Shown here: one piece after another, positions 20,539 to 32,082 of the stretch
Position numbering within the stretch: the first letter of the stretch is position 1
How the letters are laid out: the number at the start of each line of letters is the position of its first letter
Origin: Amblyomma americanum
Lineage: Eukaryota > Arthropoda > Arachnida > Ixodida > Ixodidae
DNA length: 64,000 nt
Direction: 5' to 3'
NCBI RefSeq assembly: GCF_052857255.1
Contig: NC_135505.1
Coordinates: forward strand, 64,841,149 to 64,905,148
Notes under the pieces: generated by a model
What the model was told of the DNA's origin: nothing
The model's input: only the letters and a program-made list of their open reading frames with translations
Database searches by the model: none
Made by a program: the position numbers and the translations under genes

Positions 20539-21708
20539 TTAGTTTCCCCTACGTGGGCTGGGAGACCTTCCTCGTACCGCGGCTGCGTAGCTGTGGCGTG
20601 GCGACGCAAAGCGCGAGGTTGACGGCGATGGTGAGCGCGAAAAGCGGTTCGGCGTGTACTCTTCTCGACGCAGGTACTCGTCGATTTCCTGCGGACGTTG
20701 TCCGAAGCGTGGTCGTGGGGCGTTAACGGCAAATCCTCGATGACCGATACATCGGTACGGGCAGTGACGAAGAACATGGCCGGCCTCACTGCAATGGAAG
20801 CACAACGGCCGGTTGTCGGAAGTTCTCCAGGCGTCGCATTTCCTGGGGCTTGAGCGTCGGTCATAGGCTGGGAGGGCGGGGGAAGGGAGGCGGCGTTGTG
20901 GAACAAGTGGCTCATCTCGGGGAGGACGTGGCAGTTGTCGTTGGGGCTGGGCAGTCCTTACTGCAGCGGCGTAGGTCATGGCCTGGGGTTCTGTGGCCGT
21001 CGGGGTGCCAAGTGCCTGTTGCACTTCTTCCCGTACCACGTCCATCAGAGTCGCTGCTTGTGGCTGTGGGAAGGATGGCAGTAATCGCCGTAGCTCCTCT
21101 CGGGCGATTTCGCGGATAACTTCCCGCAAGCTGTCGCTGGAGGTGGCCGGCGTGTCCGAACGGATTGCACAGGCAGAGGAAGGGCGATTGTACTGCCGAG
21201 CTCAGACGTCGAGGGTCTTCTCAATCGCGCAGGTTTCTTGCATGAATTCCTCAACTGTTTTTGGCGGCTGGCGGACGAGGCTTGCAAAGAGTTGTTCTTT
21301 TACGCCGCGCATCAAAAACTGAACTTTCTTTTCCTCGGTCATCCCGGGGTCGGCGCGGCGAAATAGGCGCTTCATCTCAACGTAACCGTGAACGGGCTCA
21401 TTCGGAAGCTGGACCCTGGACTCGAGGAGTCGTTCGGTTCTTTCTTTCCTCACGATACTGGTGAATACCTTCAATAGTTCTCTCTTGAATAGCTCCCATG
21501 AGGTAAGGGACGACTCGTAGTTTTCATACCACGTGCGTGCGGAGCCATCCAATGAGAAGAACACGTGTCCAATTTTTGCCGCATCATCCCACTTGTTGAA
21601 TGACGCCAAGCGCTCAAATTGATCCAACCATTCTTCAGGGTCTTCGCCTAGGGATCCATTGAAAGTTGGCGGCACCCGCGGCTGCTGCAGTATGATCGGT
21701 GTCGACAT
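20539..21708 (-). pseudogene. Ty3/gypsy gag in inverted orientation, one nonsense codon
   Basis: A 390-codon gag on the minus strand from the ATG at 21708 to the stop at 20539-20541. It contains VPPTFNGSLGEDPEEWLDQF, a WELFKRELLKVF segment, and a CCHC knuckle CFHCSEAGHVLRHC with an Arg/Ser-rich tail. An in-frame TGA at 21202-21204 stands where CGA (Arg) is likely. Its length resembles the gag at 1657-2814 but the sequence differs. It lies in a block (20375-21896) inverted relative to the surrounding LTRs, so it is either an inverted piece of the same element or part of another one. Confidence 0.82.
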
Positions 21709-21896
21709 CTTCGGCGAGGTTGCGGTGCTTGTAGCCGCGTCTTTTCGCTGTATTGTGCGGTCCGTCAGTTTCCCAAACTCAGGCTCCTCTCCCTGAAGAT
21801 GTCGGCTGGCTCGCTGAGCTGCTGGCTCGTCCTCGGGTGCGAAGCGCTCAGGGCTGGCTTCACGACTTGAAAAGGGCGTCCGGAATATGGAAGTAA

Positions 21897-22267
21897 TGCC
21901 GCGAATATTTGCAGTGTGTTCGTTTTTCAAATCTGCCGCCACATCACTTTATCGCTTTGTTTACGACGCAAGACGCGAATAGATTTATCTCGATTGATCC
22001 CAGCCAGGCAGAGCTGATTCTACGTTGTTCCGGAATGTTCTAGTAACTTTGCGCTCTTTATCTCGAAAGTTCGCTATCAGCTTTAAATTGAGCACGGCCG
22101 ACAGTGGCCGGCAATATGTTCGACGACCGCCGAGCACGCTTGTTGCTTCGCCGCCACCGAGTGATTCGGTCTATTATGGGTGCAAGTCAGCCCAATAAAC
22201 AGTTCTTTTAGAAGACGCTTTCGTCCGTCCTCATCGCTGCTTCGACTGCCGTCACCACTACGTGACA
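21897..22267 (+). repeat. 3' LTR, 371 bp
   Basis: Second complete LTR, ending CGTGACA at 22267. It is preceded by GGAAGTAA, a polypurine-like end similar to that before 20341. Confidence 0.9.
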
Positions 22268-22445
22268 ATATAATAAGGTTCTGCTGGGTCCCGAGCCACG
22301 TGGGCGTAAAGGGTAACGAGAGATCAGACGCAGCAGCAGTACGAGCTAAAACTGATGAAATCAGAAATGTGGACACACTTTTTACAGACAGCATGAACTT
22401 GATACAAAACAAATTAAAAAAACAAATGGTAGAAAGAGTAGGATA
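22268..22445 (+). pseudogene. Right half of the split LINE (RNase H end)
   Basis: Continues the LINE interrupted at 15028. It reads GGTTCTGCTGGGTCCCGAGC and AACGAGAGATC, matching 28365-28520 of the longer copy (VPGHAGLESNERADSAA-type RNase H end). Together with 14360-15028 it forms one LINE copy. Confidence 0.85.
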
Positions 22446-23440
22446 ATGAACTCGTGCACTCGCGTGCCCCGGCCACGCGAGTATACACGTTACTAATTTT
22501 TATTTGTTGGACGATTCCGCCACCGTCTGTTTCTGGGTACCTTACTCGCCGCCACTCAGTTGCCTTGAGGGGTGGCCATTATTCCCTCCCCATACTCGTT
22601 TTTCTTTCTTTTTTTCGTGTCCCGGGTCAGTTCCCCGTTTCTGCGGGGTGGGCGGCGGGGGACGGCGCGTTTTTCGATTTTATTTTTCTTTTTTTCTCTT
22701 TCTATCTCTCTCTCTTTTCTAGTATTCTTTCCTTCGTGGCAGTCTTCTTTCCAGCATCCGTTTGCTTGTTTTGTTCATGCGTCGTACATGTGTGCCAATG
22801 CCATCTCCTTACAACCGGAGGAAGATCGCTGTAACTGCAGTCTTCAGAAAAGACAGGCTCTGTCTGAAACGTTGACTCAAAATTTGTCTATGGCTAAATG
22901 AAGCGTTTCACAACTTTGTATATATATATATGCATGAAATGGGCTCGTTGACTGTTGGCTTCCTTCATGGGCCCCGTCTGCAGCTTGCAGACGTTGGTGG
23001 TTGGCGACACCACAGGCTCCCGAGCATCCGCACGGACATTCCCGCAGGAGAATGATGGTGAATAGTGCATCACCAAAGACCCGAGCGCCCGCGCTTCGTC
23101 GTGCGTGGTATCGCCGTGTCCGGGGAACAGGGGTTCCTGGTGGTTGACCAGATGCCGAACGTTTGGACCTTTAAGGCCCCTCGGTGGAGGCAACACACCA
23201 CCTTGTCCCCAGCTTCCTCAAGACGGCACCTCCGGCTTGACCCGACCGAGGCAAGTCGGCAGTCGCGTTTTCCTCCCCTCCCCTCCATCTTTTACTTTCC
23301 TATCTTCTTTCTTACAACTCTCTTGTGCCCTCCTCTTTTCTCGTTTTTTTCTTACATATTTCATAGGTGGCAAGAGTGAACTTTGTTTTGCGTAACTACC
23401 CTGAGTTGCCCATATTTGGTTATAGCAGTGGTGTACAGCT
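22446..23440. other. Retroelement 5' UTR-like and Penelope-like tail sequence
   Basis: T- and C-rich DNA with no ORF. Around 22838-22885 the hairpin AGACAGG..CTGTCT followed by GAAACGTT resembles Penelope-like element tails. Around 23180-23260 sequence such as CAAGACGGCACCTCCGGC looks like the 5' UTR of the following LINE. Assignments are weak. Confidence 0.35.
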
Positions 23441-25841
23441 GGCGTGGGCAGGACTTACAAGTTCTTGTCCCGTCCACTTGTTAGGCTCCATGGTGGGTGG
23501 CTGGCACCATGGCCGAACACTTCTATAGCTGCCCCTCTCCTTTCAAATTTTCGCCCTCTGAATAGGGAGCGGATCTTTGTAATCTCTCAGTCTTTCAGCA
23601 AAAAAAAAAACTACGTTCACAAAGTATCACATCGTTCATAGCGAACAAAAAGAAAAGCCGGCGAGACTTATATCCCCGTTTCTAGTATCCATAGTTTTCA
23701 CAGATTCCCTGAACCCTAAGTATAAAGTGACGAAACTAGCTATTGGTGACCTTTTGCTCGAACTGCTCGATATCATTCAGAGTTCAAATCTGGCAAGCAC
23801 CGAAACTTTTGGTGATATCCCTGTCTCCGTGACCCCACATAGGTCTCTAAAAAAAGTGCGCGGCGTCATTTCTGACAATGGCTTCTTGCAACTAACCGAA
23901 GAAGAAATGCTCGAAGGATTATCAGATCAGAATGTGACCAACGTACACAGAGTCAAAATCTGTGAGACAAAGAAATTCCGACAAAGCACTTAGTACTGAC
24001 CTTCGCGTACTGCATCATGGTCGAGTCAATCGAGGTGGAGGACGCAAAAATCTCCATCCGTCCGCATATACCTAATCCTCGACGCTGCTTCAAATGCCAG
24101 AGGTTTGGCCACGGCTCTCAATGCATCCGCGGCAGCGATACCTGCGGCAAATGTGCCTCTAATGATCACCAATGAAACGGCAGCGATGCCGCGTCGTGCT
24201 GCGCAAACTGCGAAGGCGACCACGCCGCTTGTTAAAAGGTCTCAAAACAACGCCCCCCCCCCCTCCCAAATAATCATCTCGATCCTTATCTACTGGAACG
24301 GCCGTAGAATTCTAAATAACTACAGAGCTGCAACAGATATCGTAAATTCTCTAATCCTGTAGCACCGCGTCTACTGGAGAACAACTTGGGACCTTTTCAT
24401 AAATTTTTTTTATAAAGTACAAAGTCTTTCGCCGTGACCACGAGCAGGCAAAAAGGCTCTCTGGAGGCGTTGCTGTTGTAGCTGAGAGCGGTGTTGCAAC
24501 CCATGGAATAACGCTCCAGACAATTTATGAAGCCGTTGAAGTCACCGCCCTTAGCTTTAAAACAATTACCTTATGCACTATATATCTCCAACCACATCTC
24601 ATTGTAACACAAAAAGATCTAGAGGAACTTTTTAGGCAGCTACCAGAACGGTATCTGGTAGTTCGTAATTTTAGTGCGCACTCTTCGTTTTGGGGGAGTT
24701 AACCAGCAGAAACTAGAGGTCGGGTTGTAGAAGATTTTATTGTGTGCAACAACGTCTGCTTGCTCAATACAGACAAACACGCATATTGCCCTTCATCCTC
24801 AGGTAAGAGGAGTTGTATAGACTTGTCTTTTAGCTCTCCATTCTTTTTTACTGATTTTAAGTAGGATGTTCTTGATAACCCGTACGGAAGTGGTCACTTT
24901 CCAGTAGAAATTACTTTTTTATCACCACCACCAATCATTCCAACTAAACCACGCCGTTGGAAGGTGCACTTAGGGGACTGGCCACCATTTCCAGAAAACA
25001 CCTGTCTGGAGAAAATATTTTCCGATAATCTTAGTGTTGACGAACTAAATGAAATTTTTAAAACAGGTATCACTGCGGCGGCACGTCTAGCCATTCCTCC
25101 ATATAAGTTGTGCTAAAAAATAAGAAGCTCAGGTACACACAAGAATTCAGAGAAGCAAAAAGAAACAAAACAAAGCTTGGGGAATTTTCCGAAGATACCC
25201 GACACACGAGAACCTCCTAAGTTTTAAAAAGCCGAGAGCGAAAGCACGGTACATCTGCCGCAATGCTGTAAAAACTTCATGGAAAAACTATGTGTCGTCC
25301 ATAAAGAGTTCAGTTAAATCAAAACAAATGTGGGAACAGCAAGCTTAGTACAATTCCTTTTACAATTCCTTTCCTAACAGCTCCTGAGACACAAACAAGC
25401 ATTAGCGAACAGGCAGACAAACTAAAGGAACACTTCTCCACAGTGTATAGTTGCTCAGACTATACACAGTCATTTATAAAGTACAAGAACCTAACTGGAA
25501 AACAACGACTGCCGACAAGTGGCAGTGCAAATGAACATTACAAGAAATTATTTACACTACAAGCAATCCGTACAGTACTGTCGGCGGGCAAACAGACAGC
25601 ACGAGGCCCAGAAGAAATTCATTAAGAAATGCTTGCTCGAATCTCTGAAGACTCTTTAGAAGCTTTTCTGAAATTCTTTAATAAAATAAGGCAGTCTCGA
25701 AAAATGTCAGAGGTGTGGGAAGAGGCTGTGGTTGTGCCAGTCCTAAAATCTGGAAAAAACCGCCAACTTCAGCTGCTAGTTACAGGCCAGTAGCACTTGC
25801 GAGTTGTCTTGGTAAAATTTTTGAAAGTGTGATAAATATTA
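23440..25841 (+). pseudogene. Long LINE remnant, ORF1 to RT start
   Basis: Left part of a decayed LINE. ORF1 remains read LAPWPNTSIAAP at 23500-23540 and LTEEEMLEGLSDQNVTNVHR at 23895-23955. Zinc knuckles CFKCQRFGHGSQC and CGKCASNDH lie at 24085-24175. The endonuclease region (24270-25100) is heavily broken. The pre-RT linker is readable at 25443-25845, with WEEAVVVPVLKSGKN at 25712-25760 and KIFESVIN just before a DNA-transposon insertion at 25842. Frameshifts and stops occur throughout. Confidence 0.75.
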
Positions 25842-26777
25842 TACCCCTGTCACACGGGCGTTTCGAGGGCCCTCGAACCGATAGTATATCGACTCAAAGG
25901 CGATCGAGCGCTGCTACACGGGCAGTTTCAATGGCGATCGAGTCAATAGCCTATCGAGTCAACGGAGCAGCACGGAACTCCATCGAGATTTCGAGGGTCT
26001 TCGAGCGCTGCCCAAGGTTGCTGGCGTTGCTTCGAGCGGCGCCAAGCGCACTTTCGTACACGACACATTCACGGTACAAAAGCATGAACAAACATTATTC
26101 GCCTAGACTTTAATGCTAGCAGTCTGTAAAATAATTCTAAAATTGTATCAGACTGGTTTTAAGCGCATTTAGCGAATTAATTTGGCGTTGCGGTCTTTGC
26201 GTTGTTTGAGTACTTTGCGTTGACAACATGGCGGCGCCCTGCCCGCTCGCTTCGCAGCGATAACAAATTCGTCTCTAATCCCTCAAAGCAATACCATGTT
26301 CTAAGCTGTTGTATTCGCCTTCGATTTGCCCATTCTTGCCCTCGCATAAAGTTTCAAGAGACAAACAGCTTTTGTTTTTCAGATATCAAGGCGACTTCCC
26401 ATGTGTTAAGCCTGACGATGCAGCGCTCCGACGCAGTTGGACTGGCTTGGTTTTGGCTCGTCTTGTATTAGAGTGGCTACAGCAGTGTCTGCATCTGTCC
26501 GTCGCGTGCGCGCAATTAAAAGGGTTTTAAACGACATGCGCGTATGCGTGTATTTAAGCATTTCGTGTACATTTATCAAATATTTTTGTTATTTTTGTAA
26601 AATCTAAAATAGCGATCGTGGCGCCACACAAGCGTAGCGTGAGACACGAGAACCATTTCAATGGCCATTGAGATTTTCCGTGTAGCAGCGACACAACTCC
26701 TTCGAGTTCGATGGTGATTGAGAATCTCTAAGACCCTCGACTCGATCGGCATTGAAACTGGCCGTGTGACAGGGGTA
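25842..26777. mobile_element. PIF/Harbinger-type non-autonomous element (MITE), 936 bp
   Basis: Ends in inverted repeats TACCCCTGTCACACGG (left) and its complement (right), flanked by TTA on both sides (25839-25841, 26778-26780). A 3-bp TTA duplication fits PIF/Harbinger. The flanking LINE reading frame (KIFESVINI then KLMFILES) rejoins when the insert is removed. Subterminal copies of a TACACGG..TTTCAATGGCGATCGAG motif occur about 70 bp in from each end. No transposase is encoded. Confidence 0.85.
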
Positions 26778-26780
26778 TTA

Positions 26781-28790
26781 AGTTAATGTTCATCCTTGAA
26801 TCGCGAAAACTTCTTGATATCCACCAATGTGGATTTAAAAAAAACATGCTGTACAAATGACCGTCTCGTCCGTCTTGAAAGCACAGTCCGTGAAGCATTT
26901 ATACGCAAACAGCACTGTCTGGAAGTATTTTTTTGCTTGGAAAAAACTTATGATACCACCTGGAGGTTTGGGATTCCTCGTGACCTCGCGGATCTAGGTA
27001 TCCGTGGCAGGTTGCTGAAGTGTTTAAAATACTTTCTTTCTGACCGTTCCTTCCGTGTACGTCTAGGTTGCACGCTTTAGAAAAAAATCATCCAAGAAAA
27101 TTGCGTACCGCAATGGTGTACTCTAAGTACCACACTCTTTATTGTAAAAATGAACTCAATTTCGCAAATAATTCCAAAGTCCATCATGTATTCCGTATGA
27201 TGAATCCTTCGTATTTCATGCACATCTTCCAGCTTATCAACATGAGAAAGACAGATACAAATTACACTGAACAATCTAGCGACTTGGGCAGACCAAAATA
27301 GATTTAGGTTCTCTCCACAAAAAACAGTTGCCGTCCTTTTTGCACTGAAAAGAGGTGTGAAGAATGATACCACTCTGCACTTGAATGAAAGTATTTTACA
27401 AGTAAAACAATAGCATAAATTCCTAGGTATCACTTTTGAGAGAAAGCTCACATTCTTACCAAACCCAAACACCCTCAAAAAGAAAGCTTCTTGATCTCTA
27501 AATATACTGAAGGTACTCTCACAGAAACAATGGGGGTCCGAGAGGTTATGCCTATTACAAGTCTACCACTCCGTGTTACGGTCCACTTTGGACTATGTAT
27601 GCATTGTGTATTGGTCTGCAGGACCATCATAACTAAAAAACTGGATCCCGCACATAACGTGGGTCTTCGTCTTTCAAATGGAGCATGCAAAACACCCCTC
27701 ATAAACATCCTCTATGTAGAAACAATTGAACCATCTCTTGCAAACAGAAGAGCAATACTTACCTTTGCATGTGTACTGAAAAACAATCCTTACCAATACA
27801 CCTCTGGTACCCTATATTAACCAAGTGCACATCTAGAAGACTGTTCAATAATAAACCACAATCGATCAAACCTTTGTTATTATGCTTTGAAGATGCATGC
27901 CATAAACTCGGAATACTAGATGCTCTACCTAAACATGCCCCAAGACACGATCCATTGCCACCATGGTACTACCTTCCCGCGGCTTACTACTTCCCCTCCA
28001 AAGAAGTTTCGTAAAAACAAACACCACATGAACACCTACTACAAGAATACTTGGCTGAAAGAGAAATATTCAAGCTACATGGAGTTTTACACAGATGGCT
28101 CTAGAACAGCGATGCACGTTAGAAGTGCCGTGGTGCAGGGGAAATGGGAAAAAACAGTAAGATTGCCAAGTAATGAATCAATATTTACTGCCGAATGTTA
28201 TGCAGTGTGTTTGGCTGTGGACAAAATATTACATAACATCGAAAACAGTATAATATACACAGATTCCTTCAGCCTACTCACAGCGCTGCAGTCTAGAAAT
28301 GCAGTGGAACCTTTGGCAGGCCACATCATACACGTCACTGAAAAATACCCAACATGAGGATATGTGATAAGGTTATGCTCGGTCCCAGGCCACGCTGGCT
28401 TAGAGAGTAACGAGAGAGCCGACTCAGCAGCAGTGAGAGCTCAAAATGGTGAAATAAAAAAATGTGAAGAATTCTTTTAAAGACTGCATGAAGTTGATAC
28501 ATAAAAAATAAATAACAAAATGCAGAAAGAGTGGGATAACAAACTAAACAACAAACTACATTTCATAAAGCCCCCTTTGAGGAAAGAGAAGTCATGCTGA
28601 CAGCAGGAACGTTTCACTGAAGTAATCTTATGACGCCTTCGCATAGGGCACACACACCTGCGCACAACTACTTACTTACAGAAGAAGACAAACCTGTTTG
28701 TGAAAGATGAGGAGACGACCTCACAATAAACCATATCTTATTTGCATCTTTAAACCTAGAAAAACTAAGAAAGAAGTATTTTATGTAATG
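26781..28790 (+). pseudogene. Long LINE remnant, RT and RNase H
   Basis: Continuation of the LINE after the MITE. It has the RT finger/palm pieces HQCGF, RLESTVREAFIRKQHCL and DLADLGIRGRLLKCLK at 26840-27040, then a broken VYVDDL-like palm near 27190-27210, then the thumb. RNase H lies at 28080-28360 with EFYTDGSRTAM, ECYAVCLAVDKI and IIYTDSFSLL. It ends near 28790 after a CTCACAATAAACCATATC stretch. It is the close relative of the split copy at 14360-15028 and 22268-22445. Confidence 0.8.
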
Positions 28791-29253
28791 TTATAATCAA
28801 TGCATTTCATTGCACCCTGCACTACTCTTTATTGATAAGGCAATTGTTGACATTTCCTGTTTTTAACATTTTATGAGAGGTTGGTTGTTTTAATGATTCG
28901 TGAATGCCTCACTTTTCATTGATACACCTCAGCCACTTTCTCCTTCCTGAGAAGAAGGCTGAGGTGTATATTGCATTGCTGGGGGCCTCGACATCCTTCC
29001 TCTGCAAAAGATGGCCGCTGAGGTTACCTGACCTTCTTTAAAGCTTTACGCTTAGCCATTTCAAAAAACAAATTCTGCCTTTTCCTTCACCAGATGGTAT
29101 AAAATAACATTTTAGGTCCTTTACACCACTGTTTCATTTTTGACGAATAAAATCCGGCACAAGACAATTTTCTATACCTTGCGTTTGGCGCGTGATGACC
29201 TTAGCCGCCTATGTGCCATAAAACCCAACACAAGACAACGCAACGCGTCCTTC

Positions 29254-29256
<3 letters not shown>
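28791..29256. other. LINE 3' flank, no gene
   Basis: AT-rich DNA with an inverted pair ACACCTCAGCC / GGCTGAGGTGT (about 28925-28970) that would form a short hairpin. Nothing else is recognised. Confidence 0.35.

Positions 29257-29348
<92 letters not shown>
29257..29348. repeat. (TA)n microsatellite
   Basis: About 46 uninterrupted TA units, directly abutting the inverted terminal copy of the Penelope-like element. Confidence 0.98.
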
Positions 29349-29349
<1 letters not shown>

Positions 29350-29351
29350 CT

Positions 29352-29828
29352 TTTAAGAAGAGGCCACTGGCGAAATCCGTTTATTACTAAAGCTTCGGCC
29401 GGGGTCTGGCCTTCGTCAGAGTGACAAATATCGTTGTTGGCAGGGGGGCTTTTAGGCAGCAACTCTCAGAATATCAAAATCTTATCACGACTAGGAACAA
29501 AGTACAGAAAGTACAAGGCATGTGGTTGCGTGGAAATAATCAGGATTGACATTGAAACGTACAGAAAAAAGCACTTATTTAAAACTTGGCCCACCCATGT
29601 GGTCAGCTAACTTGTTAGCGGGGCAGACAAGATAGTCCACCAGGACTTTCGTTTAAACCAGCAGAAACAGTATCAAAGTTGTAAATGAGATATCACTCAC
29701 AAGTTTCTCTATAATGATATGTCCTAAAACCTGATTGTAAAATGGTAACAATTATTTTGTCGAATTAGTGACCGGGAATTTTGATGTGTTTAGATAGCGG
29801 AAAGTTGGGGAGAGAGGTGCAGTAAAAG
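29352..29828 (-). repeat. Inverted copy of the Penelope-like 3' end
   Basis: The reverse complement matches 31066-31552, including TTTGATACTGTTTCTGCTGG and ATTCTGAGAGTTGCTG. The hammerhead core is damaged here: GAAA has become GAAG. Confidence 0.85.
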
Positions 29829-29859
29829 CAAAAAACTCCTTCGTGAAGATGGGCCCATG

Positions 29860-30690
29860 CCTGAGTCTTCGCAAGCTCAGACAAGAGATGAAACCAGTGT
29901 AATATCCCTTGCGACTCACTTTACCTTGGACGTGTCTTCGTGGTACACTAACATACTCCTCGAAGACGCTATTCAATACGCAAAAGAAGTCTGTGAGACC
30001 TTAAACATTAACAATCATGTCGATGGCGGGACCCTTGCCGCTTTGCTGAAATTATTCCTTGAGGTTAACAATATTGAATTTAATAATGATCATTATGTTA
30101 TATCAGCGGCACGTCGATGGCTACAAAAATTGGTCCTAATTATGCGAATATGTTTATGAGTGTATTAGAAAACAACTTCTTGTCCGGTCGCTCATTCAAG
30201 CCTTTTTATTATAAACGCAACATAGACGACATATTCCTAATTAGGGAGCATGGCGGCACTAAGCTACTTTCTTCCATCGCTGCTTTTAATGACGTACATA
30301 ATAAAATGTTATTTTTGCATGCTTACTCAACTGATCGTATCAACTTCCTGGATGTGACAGTTTTCATTTGTGATGGCAAACCAGTTACGACGCTATACAA
30401 GAAACCCACTGACAGGAACGGTACTTTAACTTCCTCCAAAATAGCCACGTAAACGCTGCGACACCAGTATTCCTTACGGCCAAGCAGTCCGCTACAAACG
30501 GATCTGCTCTGACCAATCTGATTTCAACCATAACTACATTAGCCTGAAAAAGGCATTTCCACACCAAAAGTACCCCGCTTCCCTAATCGACGACGCGTTT
30601 GCACGTGCGGACCAGCATGACCGAAGGGCGCTATTGAACACATTCCATCGCCCTGACTTAGTTTAGCAAACCAACTTGATTCTGACTCAT
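29860..30690 (+). pseudogene. Penelope-like reverse transcriptase, frameshifted
   Basis: Palm start THFTLDVSSWYTNI at 29920-29960. After a frameshift near 30115 comes MATKIGPNYANMFMSVLENN, then YKRNIDDIFLI (catalytic DD at 30225-30230), INFLDVTVFICDG and YKKPTDRNG. Another frameshift near 30430 is followed by AVRYKRICSD and a spacer to 30690. Domain order and motifs are characteristic of Penelope-like RTs. Confidence 0.85.
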
Positions 30691-30929
30691 TCAGCTTCTA
30701 TTCCTAACGTCACCAGCATTCTTCGCAAACTTTATAACATCTTAGGACAAAGCCAACGCCTTAAACTGATATTCCCAGACCTACTCAGAGCAGTCTATAG
30801 ACGGCCAAAAATTCTACGTGACTTTTTCAAGAATTTCACACCATGTCTCAGAAGGCTGCTGCCCTTGTAATAAGCCAAGATACAGAATCTGGCAAATATG
30901 ACTACCTCAGTAGCAGTTACCAGCACCGT

Positions 30930-31080
30930 TTCTAACTATCAGATAAGAATTAAAGGCACTTTTTCCTGCGACACCTCGAACGTAATCTATATGTTGGAGT
31001 GTTTTGTGTGAAACAAGCAGTACATAGGGAAAACCGAAACTGCCTTCCGTTTAAGCTTCAATAACTACAATGCTCACTGC
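30930..31080 (+). pseudogene. GIY-YIG endonuclease remnant
   Basis: With one in-frame TGA, the plus strand reads VIYMLECF and then KQYIGKTETAFRL around 30980-31050, the IY/YIG signature of the Penelope endonuclease. The C-terminal part continues into the 3' repeat. Confidence 0.75.
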
Positions 31081-31469
31081 ACCACTCTCCCCAACCTTCC
31101 ACTATCATCACAGGTCTGAATTCCCGGTCACTCATTCGACAAAAGAGTTACCATTTAACAATCAGGTTTTAGGACACATCATGATAGAGAAACCCGTGAA
31201 CTTGATGTCATTTGCAAATTTGATACTGTTTCTGCTGGTTTAAACAAAAGTCGTGGTGTACTATCTTGTCTGACACGCTAACAATTTTGCTGACCTCATG
31301 TGTGTGCCAAGTTTTAAATTACCGCTTTTTTCTGCATCTTTCAGTGTCATTTCTGATTGTATCCACGCAGTTACATGCTTTCTGTACTTTGTTCCTAGTC
31401 GTGATAAGTTTCTGATATTCTGAGAGTTGCTGTCTAAAAGGCCTCGTGCCGACAACGATATTGTTCACT

Positions 31470-31496
31470 CTGACGAAGGCCGGACCCCGGCCGAAA
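31470..31496 (+). ncRNA. Hammerhead-ribozyme-like core
   Basis: CTGACGA (31470-31476), one A, a 6-bp stem GGCCGG/CCGGCC with loop ACC (31478-31492), then GAAA (31493-31496). This is the CUGANGA, stem II, GAAA core of hammerhead ribozymes, which are reported from Penelope-like termini. I did not establish stems I and III or the cleavage site, and an extra GGCCGAAA follows. Confidence 0.5.
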
Positions 31497-31581
31497 GGCC
31501 GAAACGTTAGTAATAAAGTGCTTTTCGCCAGTGCCCTCTTCTTACAAGCTACATACCCCGAAAACCATTTTTTTATTTCAG

Positions 31582-31601
31582 TTATATATATATATATATA
31601 T
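31582..31601. repeat. Short (TA)10
   Basis: Ten TA units just 3' of the Penelope-like element. Confidence 0.9.
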
Positions 31602-31915
31602 CAGACAAGATAAAGGAAAATGAGGGGCTCGTTTGACAAACATATTAAGGAAGCCAACAGTCACCGAAACCAAGGGGCGTAGGGGAATGTTTTTAATCTT
31701 TTTTTTATTTGTAGTGCCAATCAATCGGTTTAAAGAAAATTACTTGAAATAAAGCGGCAGAAAAAACAAACATGCCGCCGGTGGGATCCGAACCCACGAC
31801 CTCCGAATATCGTGTCCGGTGCTCTTACCAACTGAGCTACACCGACGGCTGTCCAATCTGCTGCTTTCGTGGGTATTTATGTTTACTGCGTGTAAGCGAA
31901 CCTTGAGAGTGTTCA
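31602..31915 (-). repeat. tRNA-like repeat, copy 1
   Basis: Direct repeat of 32083-32395. On minus it contains a 74-base tRNA-like cloverleaf (31773-31846) with A box TAGCTCAGTTGG, B box GGTTCGGATCC and 7-bp acceptor stem. The anticodon-loop position after the stem C is A instead of U33, and one acceptor pair is mismatched. A true tRNA gene is therefore unlikely; a SINE-like or tRNA-derived repeat fits better. Confidence 0.75.
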
Positions 31916-32082
31916 CCAGCGCCACCCTCGACCATAGCGGTGGACGTAGCACGTCCTGTAATACCGCGAGTGTGACGTAGAACGTTATCTAACGGCGAGG
32001 GCGGAAACTGTGCGAGAGCCCTCTTATGCTACCTATGGCAACAAGACTGCCAGAACCGAGACCCCCGTTAAGCTAATAGCAG

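Larger units (their letters stand above)
19735..22267 (+). mobile_element. Ty3/gypsy LTR element, internally deleted and rearranged
   Basis: Plus-oriented LTR element inserted at the junction between the ISL2EU-type transposon and its LINE target. Parts in order: 5' LTR (19735-20104), integrase C-terminus (to 20231), polypurine tract (about 20327-20340), 34 bases of a second LTR start (20341-20374), an inverted gag block (20375-21896), and a full LTR (21897-22267). Flanks GTAT (left, 19731-19734) and ATAT (right, 22268-22271) fit a 4-bp target duplication with one later change. Most of gag-pol in plus orientation is missing. Confidence 0.8.
29352..31552 (+). mobile_element. Penelope-like retroelement with inverted terminal copies
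   Basis: Plus-oriented element with a Penelope-type reverse transcriptase and a GIY-YIG endonuclease remnant. Its 3' end (31066-31552) is repeated upstream in reverse orientation (29352-29828) at about 80-85% identity by eye. Such inverted terminal copies are known for Penelope-like elements. The 3' end carries a hammerhead-like core and TAATAAAG. Confidence 0.85.
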
